Shown here in pieces: positions 31,546-44,089 of a stretch of DNA of 64,000 bases; position 1 is the first letter of the stretch, and every line of letters starts with the position of its first letter. The notes under the pieces were generated by a model, which made no database searches, was not told the DNA's origin, and saw only the letters and a program-made list of their open reading frames with translations. A program made the translations under genes and the position numbers. Where the stretch lies: the NCBI GenBank assembly GCA_951802425.1, contig OX637794.1, forward strand, positions 744,001 to 808,000. Direction: 5' to 3'. Origin of the DNA: Clavaria fumosa. Lineage: Eukaryota; Basidiomycota; Agaricomycetes; Agaricales; Clavariaceae.

Positions 31546-34500
31546 GGCAAAGGATACCATGAGAGAACGTGCTGCCTCAGGGTGTTTTCGGTGGAAGTCC
31601 GCAATGGCCTCGGCCGCCTTTTTCAGGTTCGTCTTTGGTTCCCACGTGTTGTCCTCATGGGGGTAGCTGGTCCATTTCACCAGGTACTGCAGCTTGCGTC
31701 TGTGCCTTTGGCTCTTCAAGACCTCTTCTACGTCATACTGCAGGTGGTTGTCAATTAACTCAGGAGGTGGGCGCTTGTCCGGAGTTTGGTTAGGAAACTT
31801 CCCTTCCTTGTATGGTGTAAGTAGTGCTTCGTTGAATACCGGGTGGATTTTCCATGTTGCTGGTAGGTTGAGTCAATAGGCGGCCAGTCCTACTTTTTCG
31901 ATTACTACGAAGGGGCTGACTCTTCTGTCTGCGAGTTTTTCTGACGGCCACTCGGTGTTTAGGTTTGTGGCATCTAACCAAACCAGGTTCCCTTTCTTGT
32001 AGTCTAGTGTTTTTTTGTTTTTATGTTTATCATAAGCGGTTTTCATATATTGCGCGGCTTTCTCCATGGCCTTTTTGGCATTTTCTCTGGCTTTCTGTAA
32101 TTTTGCGGCAAAGTCAGAGGCTTCCGGGGTGTGTGGCATATTGGGCAGGCTAATGTCTCCCATACGAGGGTGAAATCCGTAATTTAGAAAGAATGGGCTG
32201 TACTTGGTAGCGGAGTGTTGTCGGTTGTTCAGGGCGAACTCCGCGGTGGGTAGCCAGTCCGACCAATTGTCTTGCATGAAGTCGACATATGAGCGCAGGT
32301 ATATCTCGATTTCCTGGTTCATCCTTTCCATTTGTCCGTCGGTTTGCAGATGGTAGGCCGTGCTTGGATTCCCTTTTATACCGATGATTTTGTAAAACTC
32401 TTCCATGAAGTTGGAGACAAACTGGGATCCTCGGTCGCTTATCACCTTGCAGGGTATGCCATGGCTTCAAAGTACTCAGTCTTGTAAGATTTTTGCCGCC
32501 CCTAGTGCTGTGAGTTTTGTGTCCGTGGCCTCCAGCAAGGTCATCTTTGTGAGCTTGTTGCATATCACGAGAATAGCGTTGTGCATGGCAGATTTTGATA
32601 GGGGCCCGATAAGGTCCCAAGTGATAGTGTGCCATGGGCAAGGTGGTATCGCATGGGGGTGCAAAGGTGCACGCCGTTTTGTATGGTCAGGCTTTGTCCT
32701 CTGGCACTTCTCGCAACCAGCTACATATTCTGTCACGTCTTCTTTCATTCCTGGCCACGTAAACTGTCGAGTGACGCTTTCCAAAGTCTTTTCGGGTCCG
32801 GGGTGTCCTCCAAGTGGGGAGTCGTGTAACTCCATTAAGACTTTGTGCACTAGGTCTTGGGGTACCCAGACCTTCCCTTCATGCCTGAAAAGTCCATCTG
32901 TCCCTTTCTCGTAAGGTATCACCTTGGGCAGGACAGTGTTTGTATGTGCTTCCAGCATTAGTTGGTCAATGGTTGGCTCGGGGATCAGCAGTGTGGCAAG
33001 ACAGTGGGCCGGGAAAACCTGTACTGTAGGCTTTTCGTATTTGTCTGTTCCCTCCCAGTGGTCTGGTTGTTGGGAGAGTGCGTCCGCTTTCATATTTGTT
33101 TTTCCTGGTTTATACTTCACTTCGAAATTGAAGCACTGTAATTTCGAATGCCATTGCGTTTGTCTAGGGTTAAGTTTTTGACTTTTCTGGAAATATTGAA
33201 GGTTTGCATGGTTGGTGTGGATTTCGAAGGGGTCCTTGGCGCCTAGTAGGTAATGGCGCCACTCCTCTAGTCCTCTGATAATCGCTAGGAACTCTTTGTC
33301 ATATGTTGCATAGTTCATCTCCGCCGGGGAGAAGGTTTTTGAGATGAAGTCCACCAGTTGCCAGACACCGTCAGGCTGCTGTTGCGATAGTACTCCTCCA
33401 GTGGCATAGTTACTCGCATCTACCTCTATTTTCCATTTGCCTTCATCTTGTGGAATCACCAGTACCACGTCACTCTGCAATATACCGATTAGGCATCTCC
33501 AGGCACGTTCTTGTCGGTCCGTCCAGATGTATGGCATGTTGTCACTTAACAGTTCATAGAGCGGCTTGGCAATAGTAGCGAATCCCTGTATAAACCTTCA
33601 GAAATAGTTCAACAGTCCGATCCCGCATTGGAGTGCATGTTTGTTCTTTGGCACGGGCCAATCGGCTATTCCTCTGCATTTTTTGGGCGAGTGTCGGATG
33701 TTCCCCTTTGAGATTAACAGCCCTAGGAATGTGACCTCCGACTGTTCTATTTTACACTTTGATTCGCGAATGCAGAGGTTGTTCTCTTGTAATATTTTGA
33801 ATACCTCGTGTAGTAAGTGTCAGTGTTCTTCAATCGTCTCTGTTGCGACAAGGATATCATTGATGTACACAAATACCTTCCCAGTAGCCACCAGTGTTTG
33901 TAGAATGTAATTCATCCTTCGCTGGAAGACCGACGGAGCATTCATCAGTCCAAATTGCATGGATGGTGGGCCATACTGTGCCATATTTGGTAATTATCGC
34001 TGCGAGGTGTTGTGCCCATTCGGCCATGGCGACGTTCCAGTAGCCCCACTCCACGTCAACGCTTGTAAATACTTCGGCCTTCTTCAGGCTTGCTACTGTT
34101 TCATCAATTCTGGGTAATGGGTATATATCCTTCACGCAGAAGGAGTTGAGGTGCTTGTAATCGATGATAGGTCGTAGTTTGTCTCCCTCGTCTTTGAAGA
34201 AGATCGGGCTTACGTAGTCTGATTCTCCCCAGACCAACCATCCATTTTCCAAGTTCTCTTTGAGCCATGCCTTTAGGGCCTCGTCCTCTTTACTGGTAAG
34301 CGGATAGACCTTCGAACATAGGAAACCTGGGTCATTTTTGAATTTGATCTCATAGTCAATTCCAGGCAAGGACTTGGGTAACTTCTGGCCAGTTTTTCCT
34401 GCGAACACCTGGGGGTATAGCGCTTTCCAGTTGGGTGCGGTTGTCGTACCGTGCAGGTTCCGGAAACCATAACCGTAGTCCACAATGTGACAGTCCTTCT

Positions 34501-35080
34501 TTTTGCATTTGTCGAAGCGTATGTACTTCTCAAACCACCGGATACTAGGGTTATGGTATTGAAGCCAATCGTGTCCCAGAATCACCAGGTGGCTGGTAAC
34601 TTGTCCCAATAGAAACTGTTTGATTTCGACGTGACCTCCAATGTTGAGTCGTAGGGCTACCGAATGTTTGAAGGCCCCTGATACATTTGTGGTCCCATCG
34701 ATATTCTTGAATATTATAGGGGTTTCGAGTTTCATGAGGTTTATTTTCCTAGCGACGACCCATTCCAGGTCCATAACAGACATTGTGCAGCCAGAGTCAA
34801 CTAACAGCTTGATGTCGTAGGTCTCTTTGGTGTCCAGCATAGTTATAAATCCTGGCATATCCAGTTGTTGTTCTCCTTTGCCATATGTAGTTCTGGGGTC
34901 GGTGTCCCAGTCTACATCATTGTTATATCCTGGGAGCTTCTTGGAGGTGAGGTCTTTGAGGGTGTGCTTAGCCCTCTCAGCCTCTTTTGTCAAAAGGGGC
35001 AACAGTGTGTTATTGGCAAACTGTTTGACATGGTGGCGGCGGGCAGGAACAATATATAAGGATCTGACTTTAGCACTCAA
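31546..35080 (-). pseudogene. Ty3/gypsy chromovirus pol, decayed
   Basis: In order on the minus strand: protease (LLVDSGCTMSVMDL), RT (VSPIFFKDEGDKLRPIIDY..), RNase H (KIEVDASNYATGGVLSQQ), integrase zinc region (GHPGPEKTLESV..GCEKCQRTK), integrase core (ITWDLIGPL, ISDRGSQFVSNF) and C-terminal chromodomain (YLVKWTSYPHEDNTWEP). Frame breaks near 33857-33540, 32476-32445 and 31873 split it. The RT catalytic box reads YIND instead of YxDD, and the RNase H HTDHANL box reads HTNHANL. Both Asp-to-Asn changes are G-to-A at former CpG sites. The element is dead. Confidence 0.88.
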
Positions 35081-36125
35081 GTGGATCCCTCCTGAAAACC
35101 CTGTGACTCGTTATTCATGGTGGCATCCATGGCAGGTCCCGGTGTCAGTGCGCAAGGCCTCGTTTGGATACGCAGTTGGTCTCTCAACTGCGCAATTGTG
35201 TTCTCCATTTCTTCAAAGTCATTCTGTCCAGCTGTCGAGGCTGCGTATGAGGGATTGAATGACGTTAGGGAGGTTGGGTGCGAAGCGGGGTATGCAGGGA
35301 CAGGGTAGGGAGAGAGAGGGGGAGGCGTATAATATCCAGGGGGGGGAGCGCATCTCGAATGCGCTGCCGAGTCTCGCTTGCTGTCGGGGGGTGGCGCGGC
35401 ATTGGGGCGGCTCAGGGCATAGTCAAGCGGGGTGGCCAACCTGTCCGCAATTGTAGCAAATTAGCAGGCGGCGGGGGCCGGTTCCTCGGCTCGTATCCAT
35501 CGGGGTACCTTGCCTGGTGCCAGGTGGGGCTTGCCTGTTCCATTGTCCTGGGGGTGGTGCCTGTTGCTGCTGCTGTTGTTGTTGTGGTTGTGCGTGTGGC
35601 TGCCACTGTGCACATTGTGGCTGTGGTGGTGCTGGGCCCCATTGTCCTGGCCCTTCCCATACGGTCTGCGGCTGCCACTGAGGCGAGCGCCAGAAGCGGT
35701 TCTGTGGGGGTTGGCATTGCACAGGTCAGTTCCAGGTGGGTTGAGCTCCCGTTTGCGCCCGCATTTCCCTCTGGACTGCCGTGTAAAGTTGATGCTGCCT
35801 GTCCAGGCGAATGGTCAATACTCGGAAGGCCTGGTAGTCTGCGGGTTGCTCTGCGCAGGCGAGGACTTTCTCTAGCAATTTCGGGTGTACTGCTCTCATT
35901 AGCAGGGCATGTATGACGTTCCAATGGGTATCCTCTTCGTAGCCAGCCTGGCTCATGAATGTTTCGAACTTTTGGAAGAATTGTGCTGTGTCCATCTGGA
36001 TCTGCCTGAAGGTGTTCAACTTGTGTACCACAAGCACTTGATCTTCAATGGGGGAGAATGCTTCCCTCATTCTTGCTTCAAAGGTCGCTGTCACAGTCCT
36101 AACAAGGTTAGCGGCGAAGGGGTTA
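35077..36125 (-). pseudogene. Ty3/gypsy gag, truncated
   Basis: Frames spanning 36125-35726 (REAFSPIEDQVLVVHKLNTF, retrotransposon gag fold), 35722-35412 (zinc knuckle CYNCGQVGHPA after a Gln/Pro-rich stretch) and 35439-35077 make up gag, with frame breaks between. The N-terminal part is missing where the CGGAGT-rich tract starts at about 36130, so the element is 5'-truncated and lacks its 5' LTR here. Confidence 0.75.
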
Positions 36126-39100
36126 GCGGAGCGGAGCGGAGATATTCTATCAGAGTCCGGTCGGAGTCCGATATCGGAGAAATGGAGAAGTAAACACGAG
36201 GAAGAGAGACTTATGGGACTGTGGCCTCAACGTATGTGTTGTGCCACCGCGTATATACGTGTCCCTATTTATCAAACAAGAACAATACCTAAGGGGGGAT
36301 CAGAACATAAGTCAAAAACTCCGAAATTGATCGGAGTCCATCGGAGTTGGTCGGAGTTGATTGGATGACGTGGAGAACGTCGAGGATGATGAGGACAAAA
36401 GCTCAGAGATGTTTTTAGGATCAAGAGACGTTAATATTCGAACTGAGGAGCAGGGAGATACAGGTGGAAACTTATACTGCAAGGACAGAGTATAGGAGTA
36501 ATGTGAAACAATGTACTTATCAAATTACTAGGAGAGTTTCACCACTTGTGCCTGTGCAATTTTCTTGGAACAAAGAAACAACAACAAAAGCGACTCCTAT
36601 GGGTCAAGGGTATCCTCTCAGTAGTGAACAGAATGAGGGGATGGAGGGAGAAGGTTCTAGAACGAAGTCCGAATGGTCCGGAGGTCGGCGGAGTAAAGTC
36701 CGATGAAGATGCGGAGCGGGGCGTACGGAGTTACGGTGGAGCGGATTGGAGTTGGTACGGAGTTCGGAGTCTGGGGCGGGGATAGTGCTTATGCAAGCGG
36801 ATGGGGTCGTAACAATATCGCCTAGTTCGGATTAGCTGTACCACAGGGTTGGAGAAACTGAATCGCGGAGAATATTTCTCCAGACGGAGTTTGCGGGGCT
36901 TCGGAGTAGGTACTTTCCTTAGCCTTGCGGGGTTTCAGGCCAGTCCTGGGTGACAAAACTGTTTCCTGGGACTATTGCGGCCTTCCGGGTGGGGTCAGGA
37001 GTGTCGGAGAGTGGTCGGAATACTTTCGGAGGTGTCGGAAGATGTTCGGATTTGGCAGGCTGAGGGGTCGGGAACACAGTAAAGTGTTGAAATGCCGAAA
37101 TGGCACTTGTCGGAAGGAAAGGCAATATAAGCCAATCCAAAGACCATGAGCGGGTCCAGGCACAGATTTTCCATAAGTTGCTTCTACGATGCGGACGAAT
37201 GGAAGGTGTGCCGGAGATCAATTTCCATAAGAGATCTTCGTGCTTCCGGGGATGCCTAAGAGTTCCGGGGTGAAGCGGAGTCGGGTTACGGTTTTCCGGG
37301 TGGTTCGGATTAATGACCCGGAAGTCTTCGCCGAGGCGGAGACAACCGTCTTGATGCGGACGGGGAGACGGATACTCCATACACGGAGTTGTGCGGACGG
37401 ATTGGTGGATAAACCGGATTCGGAGGTAATTACGTCTCGGAAAGAGTCGGAGTTCCGGGCAGGAGCGGGAATTGATTGAACCATATTGCGGTCTGTTTTC
37501 CTGCTTCCAGTATTGACCTTGCGGTCGGACGGAGTTGATGTGTCAGTCAACACTTGACTTGGTTAACACGTCGGTGGAGTTTGCGGACATCCGGAATTTA
37601 ATCGGAGTGGTCCATGGGTTCCGGGGGATGGAACCGGACGGAAGTTTCGTCCCAGGGCTGAGTCTGGAACAAAAGGGTTCTGATCTCCGAGGTTTGGTGA
37701 TCACGGAGTGGGTTACTGCGTTTTGAGGAATAAATGTCCGGTGCAGCGGTCCGGAGTTCGGGTTGGGAGGTTGAATTCCCAAGGTCGGATAATGCGACTT
37801 TCCTTTGTGTCTGGTAGTCCGGAAATTGGCACTGTCTCTGACCCAATGAACCAATGGGTTCTGGCGGGTGAGTCAGTAATATCCTGGGACTGCGGAGGAG
37901 GTCGATCGGAGTGATGAGGAAGTCGGGAAATGAGTCGGAGAGGGGTCGGATTTGTGACGGATGTAAAACGATCCATCAGAGATTGTCGGGATTGATGGAG
38001 CGGAATCGGAGAGGTCGGATTTGGTCGGGTTGGTGTTTTCCGGATGTGCAGAATGCAATGTCCGGGATCAGTCGGAGTTTGGGGACTACGGAGACTGAAC
38101 TACACGGAGATGGGCAGAGGTTATTGACAAAAGATCAGACAGGGTGGAAATGGCAAATGCGCCAAAGCAGAGCTCATAGGTCAAAAAATATCGACTTGAG
38201 AATTTTTCGGAATTTCGGAGTTTCTCGGAGGTCAGATCCGTTGAAGGGGTTCAGGTTCCCTAACTCGCGATTGTGCCAGGACTTGGTGTGGTGGACTTTG
38301 TAGTGGCATGGATTGCATCAGCGAGTTTTAGCAGGGCAGGGGAGTATTCTCAGCTGGTCAGGATAGTGATGTCGGGAATTGGCAATTCACTCGGAGTTGT
38401 GGAAATGGGGTGTTGGCCTTTGTCCACTAAGGGAGTTGGAGGTCAACTGTGTCAGGTGAAGGAATTTTTCAGGACTAGAAAGCAGGAGTCCGGATACACT
38501 GTTACGTGCGTGGTCGGAGGGTCAGGGTGAAGTCCGGTCGGAGTTCGGAGTTCGGGTCCGGGATGTCCGGAATGTCCAGGAGTGGACTTCGGGGTTCGGA
38601 CGGGACTTTGGCGAATGTATTGAAACAACGCCCTTCCTGGGTCCTGGGTGTCCCATATTTCGGAGCTACGGGATTCGGGATCTCGGGTCCGGTGCTCGGA
38701 GGAGAAGTCCGGGTTGGACTTGACCATATTCGAGATGAGGGACAGACGGGAGGGTGGAGACAGAGTTCGGATGGAGTTCAGATTCAACGAGTGACTAAGT
38801 AGAGGAGACGGAGGCCGGAGTTCCGGAGTTCGGAGATGGTTTCCGGAGGTCGGACGGAGTGTGCGGGTTGGACAGATTTCGAGTTGGTCCGGAGTTGGTC
38901 TGGAGTTGGTCGGGGGTCAGTTGGGAATTAGCACAACTGACGTAGGAGACAGAGGACAAGGGTCAGATTAGACATGATACAAATTACAAGGTGGCGGGCA
39001 GAAAGGACGGAGGTGCGGAGATAGACAGAGGGATGGGAGACGGGGAGTTGGACGGGATTACGGAGGTGCGGAGATACGGAGGGACGGAGGGACGGAAGTG

Positions 39101-39725
39101 CGAGGGAGTTCGGGGGTATACGGGAGGGGTGTACGTGGGTATACGAGGGCGGTATCCAGACTGCAGAAATACTCTACAAAGTAGGTAAGTATATATACTA
39201 TGAGTCCGGGGCATTTCCAGCAACCCGGAGAACTGACAGTAGCTACGGAAGATGTCCCAGAGATGCGTTGCAGGGATTGCGACAGGACAACGCGACGGCA
39301 ACGGAGATCAGTGCCCTGATCCGGAGGTCGGATACTACTACCATCAAGTTGGTAGCTTCGCTACCACACAACTGCGCGGATTGCAGTGTTTCCACGCTCG
39401 GAGTTTGTTGCTGGTAAGGTAACCACGGAAGTCGGTTCGTGACTGTCGGGAAGTCAGGATCGGGGATCAGGGATCGGGATCAGGAGTCAGGAGTCGGGGA
39501 GTCGGAGATCGGGAGTCAGGGTCGGGGGGTCGGAGATCGGGAGTCGGGATCGGGATCGGGGTTGGGACCACCACTGGGGCGGGTACCCTCTGATGCTGAG
39601 GCACCAGGGACGGAGGTTCGGAGATACGGGTCCGGAGTTCGGGAGTTGGGGGTCGGAGAGGGGAGTCCGGGGACCGGAGTTAATATTCCCGGTCCGGGTC
39701 CGGAGGGAATGGCATGGATGTGACA
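36126..39725. repeat. CGGAGT/TCCGGA-rich tract
   Basis: About 3.6 kb dominated by degenerate CGGAGT, TCCGG(A) and GTCGGAG words in one orientation, many palindromic (TCCGGA). The end (39450-39580) is a run of GGGATC/GGGAGTC words that could form G-quadruplexes. It is unusually CpG-rich compared with the CpG-free sequence after 41.4 kb. No coding sequence is credible. A 36395-36560 island matches the palindrome arms. Possibly the subterminal or internal repeat of a non-autonomous element. Confidence 0.6.
36395..36560 (+). repeat. diverged copy of a palindrome-arm segment
   Basis: Aligns with 62255-62410 (right arm) and inverted with 59614-59770 (left arm). Shared blocks include GAACTGAGGA.CAGGGA.ATAC, CTTATACTGCAA, TATAGGAG and GAGGGTTTCACCACT-like ends. 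It shows that the arm sequence belongs to a dispersed repeat family. Confidence 0.7.
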
Positions 39726-39929
39726 TTCTGGACTGTTACGCTCACCAAGTATGCTTCATCTAATATCACTTATATGGTCTGAGCAAATCATCTGGATCAA
39801 TCTTGTTGTTGGCAATTACTTCAAATCTAAAGTAGTTGATTTGAAACACAGTGAGACCGCTACAGAACTCATTGGTTGGCTTCGTGGCAGGACTTATGTC
39901 CTTGCGCTGCTCCGCCGAGCATAAATAGA

Positions 39930-41370
39930 AGCCACTGGCCAAGCCAAAGCCATTATACGGGCAGCCATTACACGTTGGACATCTCATTACCTTGCATATT
40001 CTTGCCTTCTTGAGCTCTGGCCAACATTGTCAAGTGTGATATATCAGGATCAGAGCCGACCACAGTCACAAATTATCACTGGTGATTCCAAGGCCAAGGC
40101 AAAGGCGCAGGAGATGATCAATGTTGTGAAGGATCCAGGATTCTGGCAGGTGCTTGCACGGTAATTTAGCTGTGTTGACTTTCTTCGTCATTTCTGATGC
40201 ACTTCAGAATAAAACGGCATCTTGAACCTCTTGCAGTTGCCGCAAACATCACCCAGGCATCATTTTGTCGACTTGATCAAGTACTACTCACATTCGGGTT
40301 CCTGGTTATGCAATACAGAGCCATGACTGAACCAGAAGATCACGTCAGGTGTGATGCAATCATCAGGAGCATTGAGCATCGTTGGGCCAAGTTGGACCAG
40401 GAAGTCTTTATCGCAGCCATTATTCTAAACCCATTCTTTCAGACGGCACCACTTAATCCGACTCCCTTCCTCAATTATGCTGGCATTCATGCTTTACTCC
40501 ATCGACTCTGGATCCGTTTTTATAGCTCGCAACCCCTCCCAGAGTTTCACGCCCAGGTTACTGATTATCTCGCATCAACAGGCCTTTTCCTTAACCTGAA
40601 GACTCATCACGAGCTCAAACGGGTTGACGCAGACCGCATGGTAAGCCAGCCTCAATAATTGATTGACATTTATCTAAAACAAAGTATAGAATTCCTCGCC
40701 TGACCCGCTAAACCTCTACCATGACTTCTGCTATCCCGGTCATGAAATACCTCCATTCATCCTCCTTGCACACCATGTACTTTCAATTGGGGCCAACTCT
40801 GCTTCCTGCGAGCGACTATTCAGCACGTTTGGCATGACCTTGACAAAGTTGCGAAGCCGCCTGGGGACAGAGACGATGACAGCGATCAGCAAGTTGAAGA
40901 TGCATCTACATGATGAGGACATACGGGTTGGGACCAAGAATCGGCTCAAGCGAGAGTTCGTAGCCCATGCCCTACCGAACCCATCCTCGGAAAAGGCCCC
41001 AGCCTTGGACATTGATCCTATTGCAGAAAGGCCTAATTCTGTCATTCAGGATGCCGGCACAGGTGCAGATCAGCAAATGCCCATGGTGAACTCTTTCCAG
41101 AACATTATTGCTCACCATCTGCAGCTTATTGAGGAAGACAACCTGGACAATGAGCCTGTGCGAGCCGCAGATGATATTGGTGGACCGTGGACAATTGAAG
41201 CACTTTTTGACTTTACCCAACATTTTTGGGTTGAAACCTTCAGTAAGTCGGCACAGAGAAGTTTTCGGGAGGAGCTAGAAGTGTACGAGATGTTGGATTT
41301 TGATGAGGAGGGTACAGGGAATGCTGATGTTGATGTCGATGACAGCACAGCCGATGCACTGCTAAACTGA
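39930..41370 (+). pseudogene. hAT-family transposase, 5'-truncated
   Basis: Exons end at 40161 or so (IIRAAITRWTSHYLAYSCLL..GFWQVLAR), run 40206-40640 (IKRHLEPLAVAANITQA to RVDADRM), and 40690-41370 (NSSPDPLNLYHDFC, then SASCERLFSTFGMTLTKLRSRL, the hAT C-terminal dimerisation motif). Introns have good GT/AG ends. Upstream of about 39930 the frame is broken, and the BED finger and first catalytic Asp are not seen. It is not certain that the third exon's acidic tail is native. hAT enzymes make 8-bp target duplications, like those of the composite at 43732. Confidence 0.8.
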
Positions 41371-41493
41371 CCTCGGCCTGTATGTATATGTTTGTGCACA
41401 TGTATTATGTAATTATGCTATCCAGTGGTCAAGTCACACCATGACCTGGTCATGACTGGAATTTGACCGGTTCTTGACTATTGTGACTGGTTC

Positions 41494-41930
41494 TTGACTG
41501 GCACAACACTGCTTGGTACAGTGGGCTGCACACCCAAGTTCATGCTGAAAACCTCTTGCAAGGGACTCCCATATGTCTCCATCCTTATCTGCTTGCTGTT
41601 CTCACTGCTAGAATTCATGGGTGAGCTGCCAGCACACACATCACATCCCCTCCCAACCACCCCTGACTTACTACCCACACCCACAGGCTCCTCTGGCTCA
41701 GGGCACATCTTTGGCTGGCTGGCAAACATGATATTGATCATGGGGCTGATGACATGGTTTGGGATCTACATGACATACCTGCAGTTCCACTGCTGGCTTG
41801 CCACACAGGGGCACAACCACACACACCTGCCATATGCATCTGCACTGCAGCTGTATGCTGTGTGGTACAGTGTGGGTGCATGTCTCATGATCTGTGTCAT
41901 GAGTGCTGTTTTTTGTCCCCTTGCTCTTTG
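41494..41930 (+). pseudogene. amino-acid permease relic (CpG-free)
   Basis: The frame reads TPKFMLKTSCKGLPYVSILI, a GTGAGC..CACAG intron at about 41622-41687, then SGHIFGWLANMILIMGLMTW, FGIYMTYLQFHCWL, and LPYASALQLYAVWYSVGACL. These match TM8-TM11 of fungal APC-type amino-acid permeases (AAT family). Conserved Arg residues are replaced by Cys, His or Gln as expected from CpG decay, and no CG dinucleotide was seen in the stretch. Upstream and downstream TM helices are absent. Confidence 0.75.
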
Positions 41931-43234
41931 CACCATGGCTGAGCTCATGTTTTGTCCTTCCTCACCCTTTTTTTTTCTCCTTCCTGCATTGTTGTGAAAG
42001 TTTGCAGACAGAAATTTTCATTCAATTTGTTTTCTGTAGTGTACACTCAGAGAAGCAAAAAAGTACAGATCAAAACAAAATATGTCCTCCATAAGGTAGC
42101 ACATGTGGAGGGAAGTACTCAGCTAAACCTCCTACCATTGGTGTGACATCACACACTGGGAAAATCTCATCCAACAGTGACCTCAATGCAAAGTTGGCAA
42201 CAGGGGCATTGAAGATGGTGTGCCAACATGTAGGGAACACATAAAGTGGTGGTGGTATCATGAGTCAGTTTCAGATCATATTGCACATGATGGGCTCAAA
42301 GTTAGGGAAGAAATTGTGATAGAGTGCATGCATTTGATGGGGCACTGTCATCAAAAGCAGTCATCCAAAGAAATTTCAATGATGGGAACATCACTTTGAC
42401 CTCAATTTTTCACAGGCCACTGTGGCCTTGGGTGTGGAAGGCTTCTTCTGTTTGAAGCCATGTTAGATTATTGGTGAGCAGTGAGTGGTGAATGCCAGGC
42501 TCCAGGAGACATGGGGCCATGATGAATTGCTTTGAGAGTGTAAAAAATTTACTAATGCCTCATAACCTTCATTGCCACAGCACTGCTACTCAAAAACATT
42601 GACAACATTAATGATACTGCCATCAATAACAACCTGCATGCACATTTCCCTTGAGTCAAAAACCCTCCATCCATCCTAGATTTTCATCTTTCATTTTTAT
42701 CTTCTTGTGTAACATTTTATGCTTTGATTTGCCATGGTGCATCACATTGACTGCAAACATCTGCCAGAGATGCAGGTCTAAGGTCTGCATCAACCTCCCA
42801 CTGTGCTTTGATGAGTGAGCACCCCACCCATTCATCAACCTGACCCTTACAAGCACTCCATCTGCCCTGAAGACTCTGGTTTGGCACCAGGTTTGCCATG
42901 CAGATGTCACCCATGATGGCTGAGGCCATGGACTCCAAGAGCAGCCTGGCCAAGATTGAGCCTGATACATGCATGTCTGCCTTTTCACCCCCCTCCTCCA
43001 CACAGGTTGGAAATGCCCCTTTTTTGATGCTTTTTGCATGCCAAATGGGGATGCCAGTAGGAAGAAGGTGTGCACCAGGGAAAATGGCAATGTGCTCTTC
43101 AAGGTGAGCATTTCCATCTCATGCTGGGCTGCCCCTGTGCTCATATGAACCTGCAGTGCCAACGATCCCCACACCTGAGGTCCACCCATGCTCTCTTGTT
43201 GTCACACCATATGCTTATGCATTTTTTGCTTCTC
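41931..43234. other. CpG-free relic DNA, unassigned
   Basis: CpG-depleted sequence continuing from the permease relic. A long minus-strand frame (43189-42656) is open but shows no family. It is probably open only because the CpG-free composition lacks some stop contexts. Confidence 0.4.
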
Positions 43235-43560
43235 AGCCATCATTGCTGTTGGCAAAATTGGGTTGGGGAAGACAACACAGCTCACACAGTACTTGTGCAA
43301 AGATGGATACTGCCAATTTGGTCTGATCAGGTGCATGCAACCACATCATGTGGTGGTGATGTCTGTCACCAATTGTGTCAGCAAGGAAATGGAGGTAGGT
43401 CTTTGTTTTTTAAGAAACAAGGTTGTGGCTCACACTGGATGACAATCAGTGTCAGCTGGGGTCCACAGTTGGATATGCAATTTGTTTTGAGGACTGCACT
43501 ACTGCCAAGATGAAATCAAATGTACAGATTCTCTGAAATCACTCTCCTCCTGTATACAGT
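43235..43560 (+). pseudogene. Prp16-like DEAH helicase relic
   Basis: Reads GKIGLGKTTQLTQYLCKDGY, then RCMQPHHVVVMSVTNCVSKE, an intron-like break, and GSTVGYAICFEDCTTAK. These correspond to motif I (GETGSGKTTQ), motif Ia (TQPRRVAAMSVA) and the following block of spliceosomal DEAH helicases, best fit Prp16. Every Arg of the TQPRR block has become His or Met-type codons by C-to-T or G-to-A change. Only about 100 residues of a roughly 1000-residue protein are left. Confidence 0.75.
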
Positions 43561-44089
43561 ATGGCTATGGTGGGCTCAAGTCAGACATGGGATGCCCCAA
43601 CACCACACACCATGCATGGGAGCAACCCAGATGACAGGGACAGCACACTGGGGCTTGATGTGCATGAGTGGGAGAAGGAGCAGGTGCATCTGGACTGCAA
43701 CTGGTACAAAGGCTGAAGCTGAAGGTGCATCTAGTGATGTACAGGGCCCAGCTCAAAGCCCTGAAGCCCGGGCTGCTGAGCCCTTGAAGCCTGAGCCGAG
43801 CTGGGCCTTACGCTTTGTCAGGCTCAAGGCTCAGCTTGTATTATAAAAAGCCTTGAGCCGAGCCCTGAAGCCGTGGCTTTGTCACTTGTGATGCGTGCTC
43901 AGCACTTAGCCCACAATGTCAACACCATACTCGACCTCCTCTCTGAAGAAATGGCCCAGCGCTTCGAAACCTCCACGCCCTCTCCCCCGCCCACCGCTAC
44001 AGGCACCCCCTCTTCCTCCGCCACCATAGCTGGCACCCACACCGGCGTCTCTCGCTCTCGCTGCAACCACACCACCTGCAGCAGCAGCA

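Noticed and set aside
36126..39725. Many 60-150-codon ORFs in the CGGAGT-rich tract
   Set aside because: Low-complexity Arg/Gly/Ser/Pro peptides caused by the short word repeat.
42656..43189. 177-codon minus-strand ORF
   Set aside because: Lies in CpG-free relic DNA. No domain, and composition explains openness.
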